Assembly: GCA_002691145.1 (NCBI GenBank)
Contig: NZHE01000014.1
Span: 8,236 to 72,235, forward strand
Reading direction: 5' to 3'
Length of the DNA: 64,000 nucleotides
DNA from: Rickettsiales bacterium
GTDB taxonomy: Bacteria; Pseudomonadota; Alphaproteobacteria; Methylaequorales; Methylaequoraceae
In this document: in pieces, positions 55,797-64,000 of the stretch
Numbering within the stretch: the stretch's first letter is position 1
Layout: each line of letters starts with the position of its first letter
Notes under the pieces: generated by a model
Told to the model about the DNA's origin: nothing
Databases searched by the model: none
Seen by the model: the letters and a program-made list of their open reading frames with translations, nothing else
Position numbers and translations under genes: made by a program

Positions 55797-57113
55797 TTAT
55801 TTTTCGGCGTTATGAGATAGCCTATTTAAAATTTTTTTTAATACTATTAAAACACTTCCAAAAACTGTGCAAAATAGTGTTATTGAAATAAAGGTCTCTG
55901 CTTCTCCGAGATTTTGTGAATACTGACCAATTACTCCTGCAATTTTATTACCAAACCCCATCATTGCAAAGTATAAGCCCATAATTGTTGAGATCAATCG
56001 TTGAGGTGATAATTTAGTGATAAATGAGAGGATTACAGGTGAAGCACAAAGTTCTCCAATTGTGTGAAAGAGATATGCTAAAAATAACCAATACATACCA
56101 GATTTACCAAATATTTCATATTCTTTGACAGCGAAAAACATAAAAACAAACCCAAGCCCCATTATTATCAATCCAACACTCATTTTGAACAAGGCTGAAC
56201 ATTCTTTTTTATTTACCTTACGCTTAAGCCAAAAGTGAGAAATAGGTATTCCCAATAAGATTATTAAAGCTGGGTTAATGGATTGAAACCAACCAGCTGG
56301 AACTGTCCAGTTACTTAACCATGAGATAGTTCTATTTGTTTTTTCAAAAGCATAAATGTTCATAAGGCCTCCTGCTTGTTCAAAAGATGCCCAAAAAACA
56401 ATAATTATTATAAATGAGATAAATAGAAGTTTTATTCTATCTTTTTCAATCTTAGAAAACTTTAAAGAATCTATCTTGATGTTTATATCTTTTGTCCGAT
56501 TTTCTGAAATAAAATTTGAACCTTTTATAAAAACTAATTGTCCAATAATCATACCTATACCTGAAATACCAAACCCGTAGTGCCAACCAAATGTCTCACC
56601 TATATATCCAACAAGTAAACTTGCTAATAAAGCTCCAAAATTAATTCCAATATAAAAGACTGTGAATCCTTGATCAATAATTCCATCCTTTGTTTTGTAT
56701 AAATTTCCTACTAGAGAGGAGATACTGGGCTTTAAAAGACCAATCCCAAATATTATGAAAGAAAGACCAAAATAAAAGAAATATAATCCCTCAAAAGCTA
56801 ATAACAAATGTCCTAAGCACAGAAGAAAACCACCTAACTTTACTGCTCTTTTCATGCCAAGGAACTTGTCGGCAATCAATCCACCGGGTACACACGAAAA
56901 ATATACTAAAGCTGTATACCAGCCATATAATTTTATAGCCTCAGTATTTGTCCAGTTTAAACCTGGATTTTTACCCTCTGCTTCAGAAATTAGATATAAA
57001 ACCAATATGGAGCGCATTCCGTAGTAGCTAAATCTTTCCCAGAGTTCTGTAAAAAATAATACGAATAAACCTTTTGGGTGCTTATTCAATTCTGAAAAAA
57101 AATTTAAACTCAT
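55797..57113 (-). CDS. POT/PTR family proton-dependent oligopeptide transporter
   Basis: 438 residues with about 12 transmembrane segments, an MFS-fold peptide transporter. The N-terminal family motif E-L-W-E-R-F-S-Y-Y-G-M-R near 23-34 includes the E-x-x-E-R proton-coupling site. F-I-G-I-N-F-G-type motifs (here Y-I-G-I-N-F-G near 155-161) also match POT proteins. It imports di- and tripeptides with protons across the inner membrane. It is followed on the same strand by tRNA-Arg and preceded by the DUF2721 gene. Confidence 0.92.
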   Translation of the reverse strand: MSLNFFSELNKHPKGLFVLFFTELWERFSYYGMRSILVLYLISEAEGKNPGLNWTNTEAIKLYGWYTALVYFSCVPGGLIADKFLGMKRAVKLGGFLLCLGHLLLAFEGLYFFYFGLSFIIFGIGLLKPSISSLVGNLYKTKDGIIDQGFTVFYIGINFGALLASLLVGYIGETFGWHYGFGISGIGMIIGQLVFIKGSNFISENRTKDINIKIDSLKFSKIEKDRIKLLFISFIIIIVFWASFEQAGGLMNIYAFEKTNRTISWLSNWTVPAGWFQSINPALIILLGIPISHFWLKRKVNKKECSALFKMSVGLIIMGLGFVFMFFAVKEYEIFGKSGMYWLFLAYLFHTIGELCASPVILSFITKLSPQRLISTIMGLYFAMMGFGNKIAGVIGQYSQNLGEAETFISITLFCTVFGSVLIVLKKILNRLSHNAEK

Positions 57114-57126
57114 TATAATTCTTTTA

Positions 57127-57543
57127 TTAAATTTCTTCTAAGTCCTCAATGTGCTTTTGGAGTGCGATACTACTCAGTTGAATCTCAACCATGAATAGAA
57201 TCATAGCAACACAGAAGAATATCAAGGCAAAAACAAACAAAAGTCCAGGAATATAACTGTTGTTAAATATACCTATTAATATTGATAAAAGATTAAAAAG
57301 AAATGCAAATGCTGAAATTGTTTGAATTGCTTTAACAAATTTTAATCTTTTACTAAGAATTTTTAATTGAGAAAGATATCGAGATGCAGATTTATCTTTT
57401 GAGGTAATTTTTTTATTTATAAACTCATCATGGATCTTTCTTATTAAAATACTAAGCGATGAATATCTATTTCCAAAAGAGATCATCATAAGTGGAATTG
57501 CTGGAAATAGAAGTGCGGCATATGTTAAATCAAAATTTTCCAT
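57127..57543 (-). CDS. DUF2721 family membrane protein
   Basis: 138 residues with three hydrophobic segments (about 8-23, 74-92, 97-122). An R-Y-x-S-L segment near 26-30, followed by R-x-I-H near 34-37, and the I-L-x-x-R motif before the second helix are typical of the DUF2721 family. Function unknown. It lies upstream of the POT gene with a 13-base gap, so they are likely co-transcribed. A 139-base spacer with a hairpin separates it from the next upstream gene. Confidence 0.72.
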   Translation of the reverse strand: MENFDLTYAALLFPAIPLMMISFGNRYSSLSILIRKIHDEFINKKITSKDKSASRYLSQLKILSKRLKFVKAIQTISAFAFLFNLLSILIGIFNNSYIPGLLFVFALIFFCVAMILFMVEIQLSSIALQKHIEDLEEI

Positions 57544-57639
57544 TTACACAAATATATTTAAAAATTAATTTCATTGATAATTTTAGTTTGGTACAAAATT
57601 TGCTGCATTTATACATTCCTTCCTTAATTCAGGTTACTA

Positions 57640-57677
57640 AGGAGCAAGCTGCAACTCCCTATAAAAAGTTTGCTCCT
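57640..57677 (-). other. Inverted repeat in the spacer upstream of the DUF2721 gene
   Basis: AGGAGCAA (57640-57647) and TTGCTCCT (57670-57677) form an 8-base-pair G/C-containing stem around a 22-base loop. This is unusual in the AT-rich spacer. It lies 5 bases after the stop of the upstream minus-strand gene and about 100 bases before DUF2721. It could be a terminator-like hairpin, a leader structure or part of a small RNA. No T-tract follows it on the minus strand. Confidence 0.5.
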
Positions 57678-57682
57678 ATAAT

Positions 57683-57901
57683 TTAATTTTTGATATCTTG
57701 GATGAAAAATTTTACGTTTTCAAACTCCTCATCAGAAATCTCTTTATAAGAATTATTAAATTTTTGTTTGACCATCTGACAAACGTGCGCATAGGAATTT
57801 CTTCCTTTTGGATGTGATAGATGCGGAGCAAGTCTTCCTTTTAGCTCGTCACCTTTTTTTTGAATTATTTTCCATAATTTTTTTTTATTCTCTAAATTCA
57901 T
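57683..57901 (-). CDS. Small conserved hypothetical protein (72 residues)
   Basis: A soluble 72-residue protein. A charged helix is followed by L-K-G-R-L-A-P-H-L-S-H-P-K-G-R-N (about 20-35), a motif of prolines, histidines, lysines and arginines, then Y-A-H-V, and a C-terminal acidic helix. I have seen the same pattern in small uncharacterised alphaproteobacterial proteins but know no function. Its start overlaps the end of the integrase-like gene by 17 bases, so the two are probably co-expressed. Confidence 0.6.
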   Translation of the reverse strand: MNLENKKKLWKIIQKKGDELKGRLAPHLSHPKGRNSYAHVCQMVKQKFNNSYKEISDEEFENVKFFIQDIKN

Positions 57902-58642
57902 TTTTTATTTTTTTTATAAATTTTAAGGTTTCTAGTAATTCCGTTTTATTTAAGTTTTTTAATGCAACTAAAACTGTTCGCAACTCTGATGTTTTATTTT
58001 TTGTTTTTGGTTTAATCTTATTTTTTAAGCTTTTTATTCTATTTATAAGTTCAATTGGTTCATCTTTTTCTTTTATAATATTATTATTAACAGAAAAATT
58101 TAAAATTGTTTGCAAGTAATTGAGAAAATTTTTAGCTGTGGCAATTTTTTTTTTTGAAGTAAGATTTTGCTATTATTATTAATAACTTTAAAAGTTAGTT
58201 TTGTAATTGGTTCATAATAAAAGTCTTTAAGATTATTTTTTAAGTTATTTTTGATATCATTGCTATATTTTTTTCCGCTTTTTTTTTTTTGCAGAAAAAT
58301 TTCTAAAATTTTCCGTAAACTAAGGTTATTTAAATTATTACTATTAAGTTCAGAAAAATCATTAAAAGAATTAAAAACAAGATTAGGATTGTTTCCATTT
58401 TTTGAAATTTTCTGAGCTACCTCGAACTTTGCATAAATTTCATCTAAAGAACATTCTGGGAAATCTCCTAATTTTACAGTAGTCGTTTTATTCTTTATTC
58501 TGATAGTACTGAATATGGCTAAAGATTTTTTTCTTTTAAATGCCCTTATCAAAGGGTTTATTCTATCAACAATGTATTGATTATTTTCTCCAATTAATAA
58601 AAATCTATCTAATTCGTGATTTGAAAAAGTTACTTTTGTCAT
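57885..58642 (-). CDS. Integrase-like protein (DUF4102 and core-binding domains only), interrupted by a poly-A frameshift
   Basis: The N-terminal ~90 residues resemble the arm-binding DUF4102 domain of tyrosine recombinases: a central basic R-x-F-K-R-K-K region, then V-K-L-G-D-F-P-E-C-S-L-D-E and G-N-N-P-N. A SAM-like core-binding segment follows. At 11 A on the coding strand (58145-58155) the frame shifts; adding one A continues into the I-A-T-A-K-N-F-L-N-Y-L segment typical of the core-binding domain and ends at 57885. The corrected product is about 252 residues and lacks the catalytic domain with its R, H, R, Y residues. It could be a domesticated DNA-binding relic or a decayed integrase. 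Confidence 0.55.
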
Positions 58643-58665
58643 TAACCTTTCTAGGTCTAAGTTAG

Positions 58666-58968
58666 TTATTTAAGATCTCTATTACCTTTTTGATTTTGTG
58701 TTTTTGCGGTTCTAGTATCTATTTTTTTGTTCTTTTTAACAGTTTTGTATTTATTTTTTATATTGTTATACTTTTCTTTTTTCTTTAAAATATATTTATG
58801 CCCAGGTTTCGGTGGTGGTAGCTTTTTGTAGGTGCCATCTTTTTTTATTAGAAAATAATTTCCATTTTTGTCTTGAACAATTTCATTGCTATCTAGGTTT
58901 TTTACAAAACTAAGAAAAATTAAAAGTGAAAGAAAAATAAAAAATTTTCTGTAGCTATTAATACTCAT
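58666..58968 (-). CDS. Small secreted lysine-rich protein
   Basis: 100 residues. A signal peptide (about 7-28) is followed by V-Q-D-K-N-G-N-Y-F-L-I-K-K-D-G-T (about 32-47), a proline segment (P-P-P-K-P-G near 51-56) and a highly basic tail of 40 residues rich in K and N. The basic tail may bind nucleic acid, lipid A or another anionic surface. I do not recognise a family. It lies upstream of the integrase-like gene by 23 bases on the same strand. Confidence 0.55.
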   Translation of the reverse strand: MSINSYRKFFIFLSLLIFLSFVKNLDSNEIVQDKNGNYFLIKKDGTYKKLPPPKPGHKYILKKKEKYNNIKNKYKTVKKNKKIDTRTAKTQNQKGNRDLK

Positions 58969-59042
58969 TGTTGAACATCGAACTTAAATTATACATATTT
59001 AGAATAGTCTTTTTACTTTTTTATTCAACTAATTTAAGTGTA

Positions 59043-59957
59043 TTAATTTAATAATTTTAAAAATATTTCTTCTAAATCTGTTTCCTTTGTAGATATATCT
59101 CTAATTTCATAATTATTGCTATTAAGTATTTTAATTATCTTTCCAACATGAATTTTATCTTTGTTATATCTTAACGTTATAATATTTTTTTTTTGGGATA
59201 TATAAAATGGTTCTAAATCACTAGGTAGCTTGAATAAATCTGAGACCAACTCAATCAAAATTGTTTTTGTATTAATCATACTTAAAAGTTTTTCTTTTGT
59301 ATTGCAGGCTACAATTTTTCCTTTATTTATGATAGCTATTTGATTACATAATTCTTCAGCTTCTTGAAGATAATGTGTTGTTAGTATTATAGTCATGCCT
59401 TTTTTATTTAACTTTTTTATGTAGAACCAAAGTTTTTTCCTTAATTCGACATCTACACCAGCTGTTGGTTCGTCAAGTACTAAGACTGGGGGCTGATGAA
59501 CCAAAGCCTTAGCCACCATTAACCTTCTTTTCATCCCTCCAGATAAACTTCTAGAATAAGCGTTAGCTTTTTCAATCAAATTAAGATCTTTTAAAATCTC
59601 TTTACTTTTTTTATTTTCATCCTTGATCGCGTAAAAACCTGCTTGAATGTCTAGTACTTGTAAAGGGGTAAAAAAGGGATCAATGTTTATTTCTTGAGGC
59701 ACAACACCTATTGCGCCTTTCGCAGTTTTTGGATTATTATCTATATCTACATTACATATTCTGACTTTACCTGAGTTTTTAGTAACCAAGCCAGCGAGAA
59801 TATTAATAAAAGTACTTTTCCCTGCACCGTTTGGTCCAAGAAGACCAAAAATAGATCCATAGGGTATTGTTAGATTTATGTTATCTAGTGCAATTTTATT
59901 TTCATTTTTATACTTTTTGAATAAGTTTTTTACTTCTATAGCACTTTCAGTTTTCAT
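59043..59957 (-). CDS. ABC transporter ATP-binding protein (ABC-2/CcmA type)
   Basis: 304 residues. Walker A is G-P-N-G-A-G-K-S-T near 39-47, the signature S-L-S-G-G-M-K-R-R near 137-145, Walker B V-L-V-L-D-E-P near 158-164, and the switch His is in T-T-H-Y near 198. The closest relatives are drug or polysaccharide exporters of the NodI/ABC-2 group, including the C-terminal regulatory-type domain. No permease gene is next to it in this window, so it is an orphan ATPase here. It is divergent from polA with 104 bases between starts. Confidence 0.9.
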   Translation of the reverse strand: MKTESAIEVKNLFKKYKNENKIALDNINLTIPYGSIFGLLGPNGAGKSTFINILAGLVTKNSGKVRICNVDIDNNPKTAKGAIGVVPQEINIDPFFTPLQVLDIQAGFYAIKDENKKSKEILKDLNLIEKANAYSRSLSGGMKRRLMVAKALVHQPPVLVLDEPTAGVDVELRKKLWFYIKKLNKKGMTIILTTHYLQEAEELCNQIAIINKGKIVACNTKEKLLSMINTKTILIELVSDLFKLPSDLEPFYISQKKNIITLRYNKDKIHVGKIIKILNSNNYEIRDISTKETDLEEIFLKLLN

Positions 59958-60061
59958 AAAGTTTTATATATCATACGTTTTGATAATTTATCTACTGCAT
60001 TTTAATTTATAATTTGAATTTTAAAAATTTATTTTTATTTAATTTTATGTAAAATCCATAT

Positions 60062-62835
60062 ATGAATAAGTTAGTATTAGTGGATGGTTCAGGATATATT
60101 TTCAGGGCATATTATGCTCTTCCGTTTATGAAAAGATCTGATGGTACTCCAGTAAATGCAGTTTTTGGATTTACCAATATGCTTTTAAAATTACTTGAGG
60201 ATATTCAACAAGAAAACGGAGGAAAAATAGCTGTGGCAGTTGTTTTTGATGCAGCTAGAGAAACATTTAGGAATAAAATATATAAAGATTATAAAGCAAA
60301 TAGAAAAGATGCACCCGATGATTTAATTCCACAATTTGAAATAATAAAGAGAATTCCAAATATTTTAAATTTACCTGCGATTGAATCTTATGGATATGAG
60401 GCAGATGATTTAATTGCAACTTATTGTAAATCAGCGCTTCAGAATAATTTAAAGGTTACAATTGTTACTTCTGATAAAGATTTTATGCAACTGATGAAAA
60501 AAAATGTAACAATTTTAGATCCAATTAAGAAGAAGGAATTATCAGAGTCAGATGTTTTAGAAAAATTTGGCGTAAGTCCAGAAAAAGTAATTGATGTTCA
60601 GGCTTTAGCAGGAGATGCTTCAGACAACATACCTGGTGTTCCTGGGATCGGAGTAAAGACAGCAGCCTTGTTGATAAATGAATATTCTTCATTAGAAAAT
60701 CTTTTAAATAAAGCACAAAATATAAAGCAAGAAAAAAGAAGATTAAGTATATTAAATAATAGTGAATTGGCAATTTTATCAAAAAAGTTAGTTATTTTGA
60801 AAGATGATATTGAATTACCAATTAATATAGAAAAACTATTCTTTAAGCCGCTTGAAATTAAGAAACTAATTTCGTTTTTAGATGAGATGGAATTTGTAAA
60901 AATTAAGTCGCAAATTATATCAAAATATGGAAAAAATAATTTGGGAGAAAGTAAAACCGAGACAAAAGAATTAGATAATCTATCAATTGACAATTCAAAT
61001 CAAAATATTAATTACAAAAATTATAAGCTAATTCAAGAAATTGATGAGCTTGAAATATGGTTGAGAAAGGTTGAAGAATTTGGTGTGTGTTCGATAGATT
61101 GTGAGACTGATAGTTTATCACCTACTGAGGCTAAATTAGTAGGTTTTGCAATTTCTTTAGAGAATAGCGAGGCATGTTACATTCCTCTTCAACATAAAGG
61201 AGATTTAAACAAAAAATTTAATCAGATTAAGATCAAAGATTTTGTAGAAAAAATAAAGGTAATTTTAAATGATAAAAGTATTTTAAAAATTGGGCAAAAC
61301 ATAAAGTATGACTTAATTATTTTAAAAAACTTAGGTATCGACGCAGAAAACGTTGATGACACAATGTTGATGTCATACGTTCTAAACTCAGGAAAACATG
61401 GACATGGACTAGATGAATTATCTGAAAAGTATTTTGATCATAAAACAATTAAATACTCTGAGATAACCAAAATTGAAAAGGGGAGAATAACTTTTGATTA
61501 TGTTGATATTAATAAAGCACTAATTTATTCAGCCGAAGATGCGGACCTAACTTTTAGGCTTTGGAAAAAACTAAAAAATGAACTTATCACAAATAGTTTG
61601 TATAATTTTTACTTTTATATTGAAAAACCTCTTGTGCAAATAATAATGCAAATGGAAATATTTGGATTTAAGGTTAATTTTGAATCTTTGAAAAATTTGT
61701 CATTTATATTTGAAAAAAAAATAAAAAATATAGAAAAAAAATATTCGATATCAGTAAAGTTGAATTTAATATCGGGTCTCCGAAGCAACTTGGCCAGGTT
61801 TTATTTGATAAATTAAATTTACCATTCGGAAAAAAAGGAAAAAATGGAAATTTTCAGACTGATGTGAGTATTTTAGAAAAATTGAAAAACCAAAAATTCA
61901 AGATTGCTGAGGAAGTTTTGCTTTGGAGGCAATATAATAAACTTAAAACGACATACTGTGACGGACTTATCTTGAGAAAAAATAATGTTACAAACAGAGT
62001 ACATACCTCATATGGAATGGCTAGTACAATTACAGGAAGATTGTCTTCAAATGATCCAAATTTACAAAATATTCCGATTAAAACAATTGAAGGGAAACAG
62101 ATAAGAAGTACTTTTATTTCAAAAAATGGAACTAAAATTGTATCAATAGACTATTCGCAAATTGAATTAAGAATTTTAGCTCATGTAGCTAATATTAAAA
62201 CCTTAAAGAATTGTTTTGTTAATAATGATGATATTCATCAAATGACAGCCATGGAAGTTTTCCAAGTAAATAAAGATGAAATGACTGATGAGTTAAGAAG
62301 AAAAGCAAAAACTATCAATTTTGGAATAATTTATGGTATATCACCTTATGGTCTTGCTAATCAACTTGATATTTCGAACTCTGAAGCAAAAGATTACATA
62401 GATAAATACTTTTCTCAATATCCAGGTATTAAAGAATATATGAGTTCGACAATCAGTGAATGTCGAGAAAATGGTTTTGTAAAAACTCCTTTTGGAAGAC
62501 AAATACACATACCATTTATAAACGACCGACAAGCAGGAAGAAGAAATTTTGGAGAAAGGTCTGCCATTAATGCGCCGATTCAGGGCGGTGCTGCTGATAT
62601 GATTAAAAGAGCTATGATAAAAGTTTATGAATACATAAAAACTAAAAAATTAAAAACTAAAATGTTACTTCAGGTTCATGATGAATTGATTTTTGAAATG
62701 CCTTTTGAAGAGTTAAAAAATGTACCATATGAAATAGCAAAAATTATGGAGATTGCGCATGAACCAATGATAGAGTTAAAAGTACCTATGAAAGCTGATA
62801 TCGGGATTGGAGAAAACTGGTCTGAAGCTCATTAA
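60062..62835 (+). CDS. polA: PolA, DNA polymerase I, interrupted by a frameshift at a run of 8 A
   Basis: The first frame holds the 5'-3' exonuclease domain (about 1-280) and a complete-looking 3'-5' exonuclease domain (D-C-E-T-D near residues 344-348). It shifts at 8 A (61734-61741), and the second frame, opening with E-F-N-I-G-S-P-K-Q-L, contains the polymerase domain with motif A D-Y-S-Q-I-E-L-R, motif B R-R-K-A-K-T-I-N-F-G and motif C Q-V-H-D-E. Adding one A joins the halves into 924 residues (E. coli 928) and aligns E-K-K at the junction with the E. coli sequence. As written, the polymerase domain is uncoupled from the first half. The stop abuts the HugZ-like gene stop. Confidence 0.93.
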
Positions 62836-63642
62836 TTAAATTTTGGCTCTATAATGTAGCTTTACAAATATTTTCCTAAGCTCAGAAGTATCTTTAATTT
62901 TTTTTTCAAAGTAGTATCTTCTTAGGCTATCTTTTAGTCTTATATCGAAGCCTTCAGGGTCGATTCCAGTAATTTTCCAATCTCCTTTTCTATGTTTGCC
63001 TAACACTAAATTTTTAGAGAATAAATTTATACTTTCTTGATGATGGTCATTCATATGTGCAATTATCTTTTCCTCATCACTTGCAAAATTTTTAAAGTCT
63101 TTGATTGTAAGTTCATTTTTTTTAAACCAATTTACTTGAGCAAAACCACCCGTTAAATGACCTCCTTGAATATGAAGTTTATAAATATTCATATCGCTAA
63201 AATTTGCATATAAATTTGAGGCTGGATGTCTCAAAAGAAAACGCTTTTTATGATTAGAATTTTTTGTTTTTTTTAATTTCCCTACCACCGTTATGCGAGG
63301 TCTAGACATAGGGTCTTCATAATATATTTTTGGATTAGGATAATAACGTTTAGGAAATTGTTGGAATAATTCTTTGTTTTTTATTTCTTCGTAAAACATA
63401 AGAGAGATCGTGTTGTTTTCATTGATATTTTTTGTGTGTTCTGAAAGGTTTGATAATAATACTAAAGGCGAACAATCATAATCAAAGGCTACCATCAAGA
63501 AAGTAACATATGGTGTGATAGTCTCATCTATTGATAAGCCCATCTTTGTTTTATTCTGATTAGATAACTTAGTTGCCATGTAGCATTTACTGCTACTTCT
63601 CATAAGTTGCCTGCTCGCAAAACTTATTTTTTCATTTTTCAT
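62836..63642 (-). CDS. HugZ-like haem-utilisation protein (FMN-binding split barrel plus DUF2470)
   Basis: 268 residues. The N-terminal part has a pyridoxamine-phosphate-oxidase-like split-barrel fold (R-Q-L-M-R-S-S-S-K-C-Y-M-A-T near 11-24, then P-R-I-T-V-V-G near 114-120). The C-terminal DUF2470 domain has the H-M-N-D-H-H motif near 195-200. This is the architecture of HugZ/HutZ, linked to haem binding or degradation. It would fit a haem/Irr-regulated physiology. The stop directly follows the polA stop on the other strand. Confidence 0.83.
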   Translation of the reverse strand: MKNEKISFASRQLMRSSSKCYMATKLSNQNKTKMGLSIDETITPYVTFLMVAFDYDCSPLVLLSNLSEHTKNINENNTISLMFYEEIKNKELFQQFPKRYYPNPKIYYEDPMSRPRITVVGKLKKTKNSNHKKRFLLRHPASNLYANFSDMNIYKLHIQGGHLTGGFAQVNWFKKNELTIKDFKNFASDEEKIIAHMNDHHQESINLFSKNLVLGKHRKGDWKITGIDPEGFDIRLKDSLRRYYFEKKIKDTSELRKIFVKLHYRAKI

Positions 63643-63689
63643 GTAAAAATTTTAAAAATAATTTATATTAATAGCAATAGTTATTAAAT

Positions 63690-64000
63690 ATGAGATTTTT
63701 CAAAAAAAAGAAAAGGTTTTATTGGTTTTTTTTACTTTTACTATTTTTTTTTAGTCAAAAGACCATCGTTTTTAGTGAAAAGAAAATCGAAAATAATTTG
63801 AGTTTTCACGGAGGATATATTTTCCAACCTTTTCCTCAGCAAAAGTCATTAGCGATTTACATATCTATTTTTAATAAATCTAGTGAGGATATTTATATTG
63901 AAGGATTTGAATCTAATATTGCTGAAAATGCCATGATCCATGAAACAAGAACTGTTAATGATATTACTAAGATGAGGATGATAAAGAAAATAAAAATTAC
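63690..64000 (+). CDS. PCu(A)C-type copper chaperone, N-terminal part (runs off the window)
   Basis: A frame opens at the ATG at 63690 and stays open to the end of the window, about 103 codons. A basic start and hydrophobic signal sequence (residues 1-29) are followed by a cupredoxin-like region with A-I-Y-I-S-I-F-N-K-S-S-E-D near 58-70 and M-I-H-E-T near 87-91, followed by two more methionines in T-K-M-R-M. This His/Met pattern fits the copper-binding H-x-M of the PCu(A)C family (DUF461), which delivers copper to cytochrome oxidase in the periplasm. The SCO1 homologue in this window is a functional partner in that pathway. The C-terminal part is outside the window. Confidence 0.72.
   Translation, partial: MRFFKKKKRFYWFFLLLLFFFSQKTIVFSEKKIENNLSFHGGYIFQPFPQQKSLAIYISIFNKSSEDIYIEGFESNIAENAMIHETRTVNDITKMRMIKKIKI

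Noticed and set aside
57560..57680. Resemblance of the minus-strand spacer to SRP RNA (GGAAGGAA followed by GCAGC)
   Set aside because: The order and spacing do not match the conserved SRP loop, and the flanking stem does not fit the 4.5S hairpin.

Overview
The window is a compact, very AT-rich (by eye around 30 % G+C) bacterial chromosome segment, almost certainly from a streamlined alphaproteobacterium. The lineage call rests on an Irr-type Fur paralogue with an Irr-box-like palindrome beside it, an OlsB/OlsA ornithine-lipid pair, a TauE/SafE gene followed by a TIGR02186-type gene, and the gene orders phoH-ybeY-corC-lnt, nusA-infB-rbfA-truB-rpsO-pnp and ubiE-coaBC-dut. A SAR11-like or HIMB59-like marine lineage would fit, but that is inference. 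There is one tRNA and no rRNA, CRISPR array or intact mobile element. No gene-free stretch exceeds 150 bases.

Layout. 1-9.5 kb: 3' part of glnD, murJ, trpS, TauE/SafE with its periplasmic partner, Usp, NifU-like scaffold, Bax-like glucosaminidase, D-Ala-D-Ala dipeptidase, tsaB-rimI, a TusA-like protein. 9.5-18.1 kb: fur, olsB-olsA, miaB, phoH-ybeY-corC-lnt, metK. 18.3-25.9 kb: nusA-infB-rbfA-truB-rpsO-pnp. 25.9-30.2 kb: an iron and oxidative-stress block (flavin oxidoreductase, irr, rubrerythrin, Fe-S protein, DUF3501). 30.2-36.6 kb: SH3 protein, a 2-hydroxyacid dehydrogenase, and a minus-strand run ubiE-coaBC-dut-Rrf2-cysK-E1-like-DsrE. 36.6-46.6 kb: mutM, rpsT, rhodanese, dnaA-dnaN-recF-gyrB, PBP1A. 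46.6-55.8 kb: SCO1, a tetrapyrrole-methyltransferase-like protein, ankyrin protein, CbiX-like chelatase, SYLF protein, DUF2141, UDP-glucuronate decarboxylase, hldE, HAD phosphatase, fxsA, a zinc protease and tRNA-Arg. 55.8-64 kb: POT transporter, small proteins, an integrase-like protein without a catalytic domain, an ABC ATPase, polA, a HugZ-like protein and the start of a PCu(A)C copper chaperone.

The most striking property is that ten genes, including lnt, polA, hldE and SCO1, are each split into two (once three) reading-frame pieces, and every break falls on a poly-A or poly-T run of 8-14 bases. Both pieces are conserved and meet at the run. Several other genes carry equally long or longer runs (up to 16) in frame. 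This is either systematic homopolymer error in the sequence or a slippage-tolerant genome of the kind described in AT-rich insect endosymbionts.

The second theme is extreme packing: all eight convergent gene junctions overlap or have at most 2 bases between stops, three of them with both stop codons nested in one TTAA, and two divergent pairs have no room for promoters (ubiE/mutM share the bases of CATG). The iron block, with an Irr-box-like site just upstream of a good promoter before rubrerythrin, and the Rrf2-cysK-E1-DsrE sulfur cluster are the best candidates for coherent functional modules.
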